In this document: positions 6,609 to 9,109 of the stretch, in pieces
Position numbering within the stretch: position 1 is the stretch's first letter
Layout of the letters: every line of letters begins with the position of its first letter
Assembly: GCA_900548675.1 (NCBI GenBank)
Contig: URLJ01000038.1
Location: 1 to 9,109, forward strand
DNA: 9,109 nt
Direction: 5' to 3'
Source of the DNA: an uncultured Mollicutes bacterium
GTDB taxonomy: Bacteria; Bacillota_I; Bacilli_A; ML615J-28; CAG-313
Translations under genes and position numbers: made by a program
Notes under the pieces: model-generated
The model's input: only the letters and a program-made list of their open reading frames with translations
The model's database searches: none
What the model was told of the DNA's origin: nothing

Positions 6609-7520
6609 ATGAAGAATATGTATATATCTGAAGAAGTTAGAAAAGCGCTAGAAAATAATATCCCTGTTGTAGCACTTGAGTCAACGATTATTTCTCATGG
6701 CATGCCTTACCCAGAAAATGTTTCAACAGCATTAGAATGTGAAAAGATAATTCGTGATAATGGTGCGGTACCTGCAACAATAGCAATAATAAATGGTCGC
6801 ATAATAGTTGGTGCAACAAAAGAAGAAATTGACTATATTGGTAAACATGGAACAGCGGTAATCAAAACCTCAAAGCGTGATCTTGCTTATATTGTATCTC
6901 ATAATCTTGATGGCGCAACAACAGTTAGTGCGACAATGTATATTGCAGATAAAGCAGGAATTAAGGTTTTCGCAACAGGTGGTATCGGTGGCGTACATAG
7001 AGGTGCTGAAGTTAGCATGGATATATCTAATGATTTAGAAGAATTATCTAAAACGCCTGTATGCGTAGTTTGCGCTGGGGTAAAGGCTATTCTTGATTTG
7101 GAAAAAACACTTGAGTATTTAGAAACAAAAGGAGTTTTAGTATTAGGATATAATACGGAATATCTTCCTGACTTTTACACAAGAAAAAGTCCATACAAAC
7201 TTATTTACCACGCAAAATCACCAGAAGAAATAGCTACCATCATAAAGACACAAGAAGAGCTAGAATTAAATAGCGGAATGATTGTCGCCAACCCAATACC
7301 AGAAGAATACTCACTAGATGAAAATGTTATGAACGAAGCAATTAATGAAGCCATCAAAAAGATGGAAGCAGAAAATATTAAAGGCAAGGATGCAACACCT
7401 TTTCTTCTTAAAACTGTTAAAGATTTAACAAAAGGTGATAGTTTAAAAGCTAATATAAAACTTGTTTATAACAATTGTGAATTAGCAGCCAAAATTGCTA
7501 GAGGATTGACAATTAAGTAA
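6609..7520 (+). CDS. psuG: Pseudouridine-5'-phosphate glycosidase
   Basis: PsuG reversibly splits pseudouridine 5'-phosphate into uracil and ribose 5-phosphate, a cytoplasmic step of modified-nucleoside salvage. The 303-residue product covers the family full length (E. coli PsuG has 312). Family signatures run in order: ALESTIISHGMPYPEN (22-37), TSKRDL after Lys86, ATGGIGGVHRGAE (122-134), AGVKAILDL, and KANIKLVYNN near the end. With an offset of seven, Glu24, Lys86, Lys159 and Asn282 match the E. coli active-site residues Glu31, Lys93, Lys166 and Asn289. Asp138 is a likely metal ligand. AAGAGG six bases before the ATG supports the start. It follows the amidase gene by 40 bases with no clear promoter, so cotranscription is likely. 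The kinase partner psuK is not in the window; it may lie elsewhere, or the substrate may come from another route. Confidence 0.96.
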   Translation: MKNMYISEEVRKALENNIPVVALESTIISHGMPYPENVSTALECEKIIRDNGAVPATIAIINGRIIVGATKEEIDYIGKHGTAVIKTSKRDLAYIVSHNLDGATTVSATMYIADKAGIKVFATGGIGGVHRGAEVSMDISNDLEELSKTPVCVVCAGVKAILDLEKTLEYLETKGVLVLGYNTEYLPDFYTRKSPYKLIYHAKSPEEIATIIKTQEELELNSGMIVANPIPEEYSLDENVMNEAINEAIKKMEAENIKGKDATPFLLKTVKDLTKGDSLKANIKLVYNNCELAAKIARGLTIK

Positions 7521-8182
7521 TGTATTTTATTACAAGAAATAAGCATTGGCTTGAAGGATTATGGATTTTTGCAGTACTACTCTTCTTTAAAAATTATAAT
7601 AATTTTCAATTTAAAGGTGGTATGTCATACGCATTCTTAATTCTTCTTGGAATAGTCCCATTTATAATTGAGTTAATATCATCCTATGTTACTAACTTAA
7701 ATAAAAACAAATATAGTCTTCGTCATAGTAGTTATCTAAAACAAATTGAAGCAACAATAGATAGTGAATTTTTAGAACCATTAAGTAAAAAAGAAAAATT
7801 AATAACGGACTCAGAAAATTTAGCGATATACTTTGGGGAACATCGAATGGGAAAAATTGCTTTTTCTGATACACATGTAACTATTTCAATAACGGATACT
7901 TTAGTTGAATACAATTTCTATTATTCAAAAGCAGTTAGAAGTAATTCAAAATATGATGAATATGGATTTGAACAACGTCCGGTATCATATTTGTATCAAA
8001 GAATGATGCTGAAAATAAATCTGTTAACTGAAAGTACATTATCTTTAACGGAGTATAAAAAAGGTTTATCAACAGTAGCTATAATTCTTTATGCTAACAA
8101 TACACAAGCCTTTTTATATAAAGATAAACCACATCGTAAATTAAACAAGCGCAAAGCTTCAACAAAAATAATTACGTTATAA
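7520..8182 (+). CDS. Unrecognised membrane protein with two transmembrane helices
   Basis: I do not recognise this 220-residue protein. A short polar start is followed by a hydrophobic helix at about 11-25 and a second, longer one at about 36-58, joined by a short loop. The remaining 160 residues are soluble. By the positive-inside rule, the Lys-rich stretch after helix 2 (NLNKNKYSLRH) and the basic tail (KPHRKLNKRK, 203-212) suggest a cytoplasmic domain with both termini inside. That domain seems alpha/beta, with a charged helical stretch (73-100) followed by beta-rich segments (103-140, 160-200). The ATG shares one base with the TAA of psuG (TAATG, 7518-7522) and has no good ribosome site nearby, so it is probably translated by coupling with psuG. 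This ties its expression to psuG, but a functional link is only inference. Confidence 0.8.
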   Translation: MYFITRNKHWLEGLWIFAVLLFFKNYNNFQFKGGMSYAFLILLGIVPFIIELISSYVTNLNKNKYSLRHSSYLKQIEATIDSEFLEPLSKKEKLITDSENLAIYFGEHRMGKIAFSDTHVTISITDTLVEYNFYYSKAVRSNSKYDEYGFEQRPVSYLYQRMMLKINLLTESTLSLTEYKKGLSTVAIILYANNTQAFLYKDKPHRKLNKRKASTKIITL

Positions 8183-8183
8183 G

Positions 8184-8217
8184 AAAAGCCTGAATGGATA
8201 AAAACATTCAGGCTTTT
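8184..8217. terminator. Two-way intrinsic terminator between convergent genes
   Basis: AAAAGCCTGAATG (8184-8196) and CATTCAGGCTTTT (8205-8217) form a perfect 13-bp stem with an 8-base loop. The arms begin with A4 and end with T4, so it can work on both strands. It starts right after the stop of the membrane-protein gene. It also lies 17 bases past the stop of the minus-strand GDPD-like gene. Confidence 0.95.
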
Positions 8218-8233
8218 AATTAATTCAAATTTT

Positions 8234-8902
8234 TTATAAATTAGTAATATATATGTAATCAACACGAGTATCTTCATATAGAGATATTATAATAGGGTTT
8301 GATATTGTATAAGCTCCACAATTGATTCTATTATCATGAAAAAAAACGACTATATCATTGCTAACTTTTGTAAAAGGTAGCATAAGATCGAGATGGTATT
8401 TACATGCATCAAAAAAATAACTATCAGCATAATTTGAAATGATCAATTGCAAGCCGATTTTTAGGGATTTTTTTCTAAAAAAAATAAGTTTATCAAAATA
8501 TCTAGAAACAATTTTACATTGGTCAAGCATTTCGTTTTCTTCCAACATATTGTAAAGAATTTCTAAATCATCTTCTTTAGTTGTATTATTAATTTCAATG
8601 AAAGCCCATTTTTGATATTTTTTACATATAGATAAATATACCTCAAAAATAGTACTAACATCATGAGGAAAATTAAAAACCCCTAGTTCTTTTAATTCTT
8701 CAAATGTATATTGGTTGATGTAATATCTTTTACCATTAATTACTAAATGAGCTTTTTTTGATGTGATTGGTATATGATCTTTAGTGAATCTAACTGATGC
8801 AAGTATTCCATAAAAATTACGATTGGCAGCCGCGAGAAAACTACTATAAGAGTTTTCTTTTTCTAGTAATGAGTTGCCGTAAAAAGCAATAAGTTTTGAC
8901 AT
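8234..8902 (-). CDS. Degenerate glycerophosphodiester phosphodiesterase-like protein, probably not catalytic
   Basis: This 222-residue protein follows the GDPD TIM-barrel pattern from end to end, but its active-site residues are replaced. The usual HRG near the start is Phe7-Tyr8-Gly9, and PENT is KENS (15-18). The ExD pair before the VRFTKD strand is Leu34/Ser36, and the HD after TKDxxPx is Lys49-Lys50. The later ExK is Glu103/Asn105, so only the Glu survives. Framework features remain: TKDHIPI (40-46), FEELKELG (67-74) and a C-terminal CGAYTISNP with VDYIYIT matching the usual GVDGIITD. Hydrolysis of glycerophosphodiesters therefore seems unlikely; a binding or regulatory role is possible. 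There is no signal peptide, so it is cytoplasmic. AAGGGG lies five bases before the ATG, and a good promoter lies upstream. The assignment rests on motif comparison by eye. Confidence 0.72.
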   Translation of the reverse strand: MSKLIAFYGNSLLEKENSYSSFLAAANRNFYGILASVRFTKDHIPITSKKAHLVINGKRYYINQYTFEELKELGVFNFPHDVSTIFEVYLSICKKYQKWAFIEINNTTKEDDLEILYNMLEENEMLDQCKIVSRYFDKLIFFRKKSLKIGLQLIISNYADSYFFDACKYHLDLMLPFTKVSNDIVVFFHDNRINCGAYTISNPIIISLYEDTRVDYIYITNL

Positions 8903-8935
8903 AGAAACCCCTTATATTATTATTTTCCTGAAGAT

Positions 8936-8964
8936 ATTATATCAAAAATAATATGATTTGTAAA
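8936..8964 (-). promoter_or_regulatory. Promoter of the GDPD-like gene (minus strand)
   Basis: Read on the minus strand, TTTACA (8964-8959), a 17-bp spacer and TATAAT (8941-8936) preceded by TGA make a good extended -10 promoter. Transcription would start near 8929, some 27 bases before the ATG at 8902. This shows that the degenerate GDPD-like gene has its own working-looking start signals. Confidence 0.7.
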
Positions 8965-8980
8965 ATATAAAGTGTTAAAT

Positions 8981-9016
8981 ATCAAAAACAAATTAAGTTG
9001 TTGATTTGTCAATGAT
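8981..9016. repeat. Interrupted palindrome upstream of the GDPD-like gene
   Basis: ATCA (8981-8984) and ACAAAT (8988-8993) are mirrored by ATTTGT (9004-9009) and TGAT (9013-9016). Symmetric 3-base mismatched gaps lie within the arms and 10 bases lie at the centre. It begins 17 bp upstream of the GDPD-like -35 box and could be an operator. In DNA this A+T-rich, chance symmetry is also possible. Confidence 0.3.
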
Positions 9017-9028
9017 GTGAGACCAAAA

Positions 9029-9059
9029 TTGGAAAAGAAAAAAATCTATATGTTATAAT
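9029..9059 (+). promoter_or_regulatory. Possible plus-strand promoter at the right edge
   Basis: TGTTATAAT (9051-9059) is a perfect extended -10 box. The only -35-like match is TTGGAA (9029-9034) with a long 19-bp spacer. No start codon with an open frame follows before the window ends, so any gene it serves lies outside. It would diverge from the GDPD-like gene. Confidence 0.35.
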
Positions 9060-9109
9060 GTGTATAACCTAAATTTATTAATTCATTACGTTTTTCAATA
9101 GGATTTTTC
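9046..9109 (-). CDS. Possible C-terminal end of a minus-strand gene cut by the window edge
   Basis: On the minus strand one frame is open from the window end to a TAG at 9048-9046. It gives 20 residues of reasonable composition (KNPIEKRNELINLGY, then five more). If real, it would be the tail of a gene in the same direction as the GDPD-like gene and 143 bases upstream of it. An open frame of this length is not significant in A+T-rich DNA, and the plus-strand promoter candidate overlaps it. The stop would be TAG, whereas all complete genes here use TAA. I do not recognise the protein. Confidence 0.22.
   Translation of the reverse strand, partial: KNPIEKRNELINLGYTHYNI

Noticed and set aside
9007..9012. 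Perfect TTGACA -35 box on the minus strand
   Set aside because: No -10-like sequence lies 15 to 19 bp downstream on that strand; the better-spaced TTTACA/TATAAT pair lies closer to the gene.
1..9109. CRISPR array, tRNA or rRNA gene, insertion sequence or phage gene
   Set aside because: I saw no regularly spaced repeats, no cloverleaf or rRNA-like stretch and no transposase or phage protein motifs.

Overview
The window looks like chromosomal DNA of a low-GC Gram-positive bacterium (Bacillota/Mycoplasmatota side, for example Erysipelotrichia- or Acholeplasma-like). The grounds are strong A+T richness, a tRNA-sensing T-box leader in front of pheST, AGGAG-type ribosome sites, a lipoprotein signal peptide, and TAA as the stop of every complete gene. 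Tryptophan is written TGG throughout and no gene needs TGA read through, so nothing points to the Mycoplasma code. The taxonomic placement is inference.

Layout. Positions 1-308 hold a promoter region and a complete T-box riboswitch with a Phe (TTC) specifier and an intrinsic terminator. It controls pheS (339-1373) and pheT (1375-3801), the two subunits of phenylalanyl-tRNA synthetase. A terminator at 3816-3858 separates pheT from a convergent HAD-family phosphatase gene (3860-4555, minus). At 4556-4725 lie back-to-back promoters with an inverted repeat between them. The plus-strand promoter drives a secreted lipoprotein with Ig-like domains and an N-acetylmuramoyl-L-alanine amidase domain (4726-6568). 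This reading frame is broken by one extra A in an A8 tract at 5661-5668. Then come psuG (6609-7520, pseudouridine-5'-phosphate glycosidase) and, overlapping its stop codon by one base, an unrecognised two-helix membrane protein (7520-8182). A strong two-way terminator (8184-8217) faces the end of a minus-strand gene (8234-8902). That gene encodes a glycerophosphodiesterase-fold protein that has lost almost all its catalytic residues. The right end (8903-9109) holds this gene's promoter, an interrupted palindrome, a plus-strand extended -10 box and perhaps the tail of another minus-strand gene.

How the parts work together. The first unit is classical: uncharged tRNA-Phe binds the leader and allows synthesis of the synthetase that charges it. 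The second plus-strand unit (amidase, psuG, membrane protein) may be one transcript, because I see no strong promoter or terminator between 6568 and 7520. It mixes cell-wall cleavage, modified-nucleoside salvage and an unknown membrane function. I found no CRISPR array, tRNA, rRNA, insertion sequence or phage gene. The points most worth a second look are the homopolymer frameshift between the Ig-like and amidase halves of the lipoprotein, the catalytically dead GDPD-like protein, and the unknown membrane protein coupled to psuG. None of them proves a new system.
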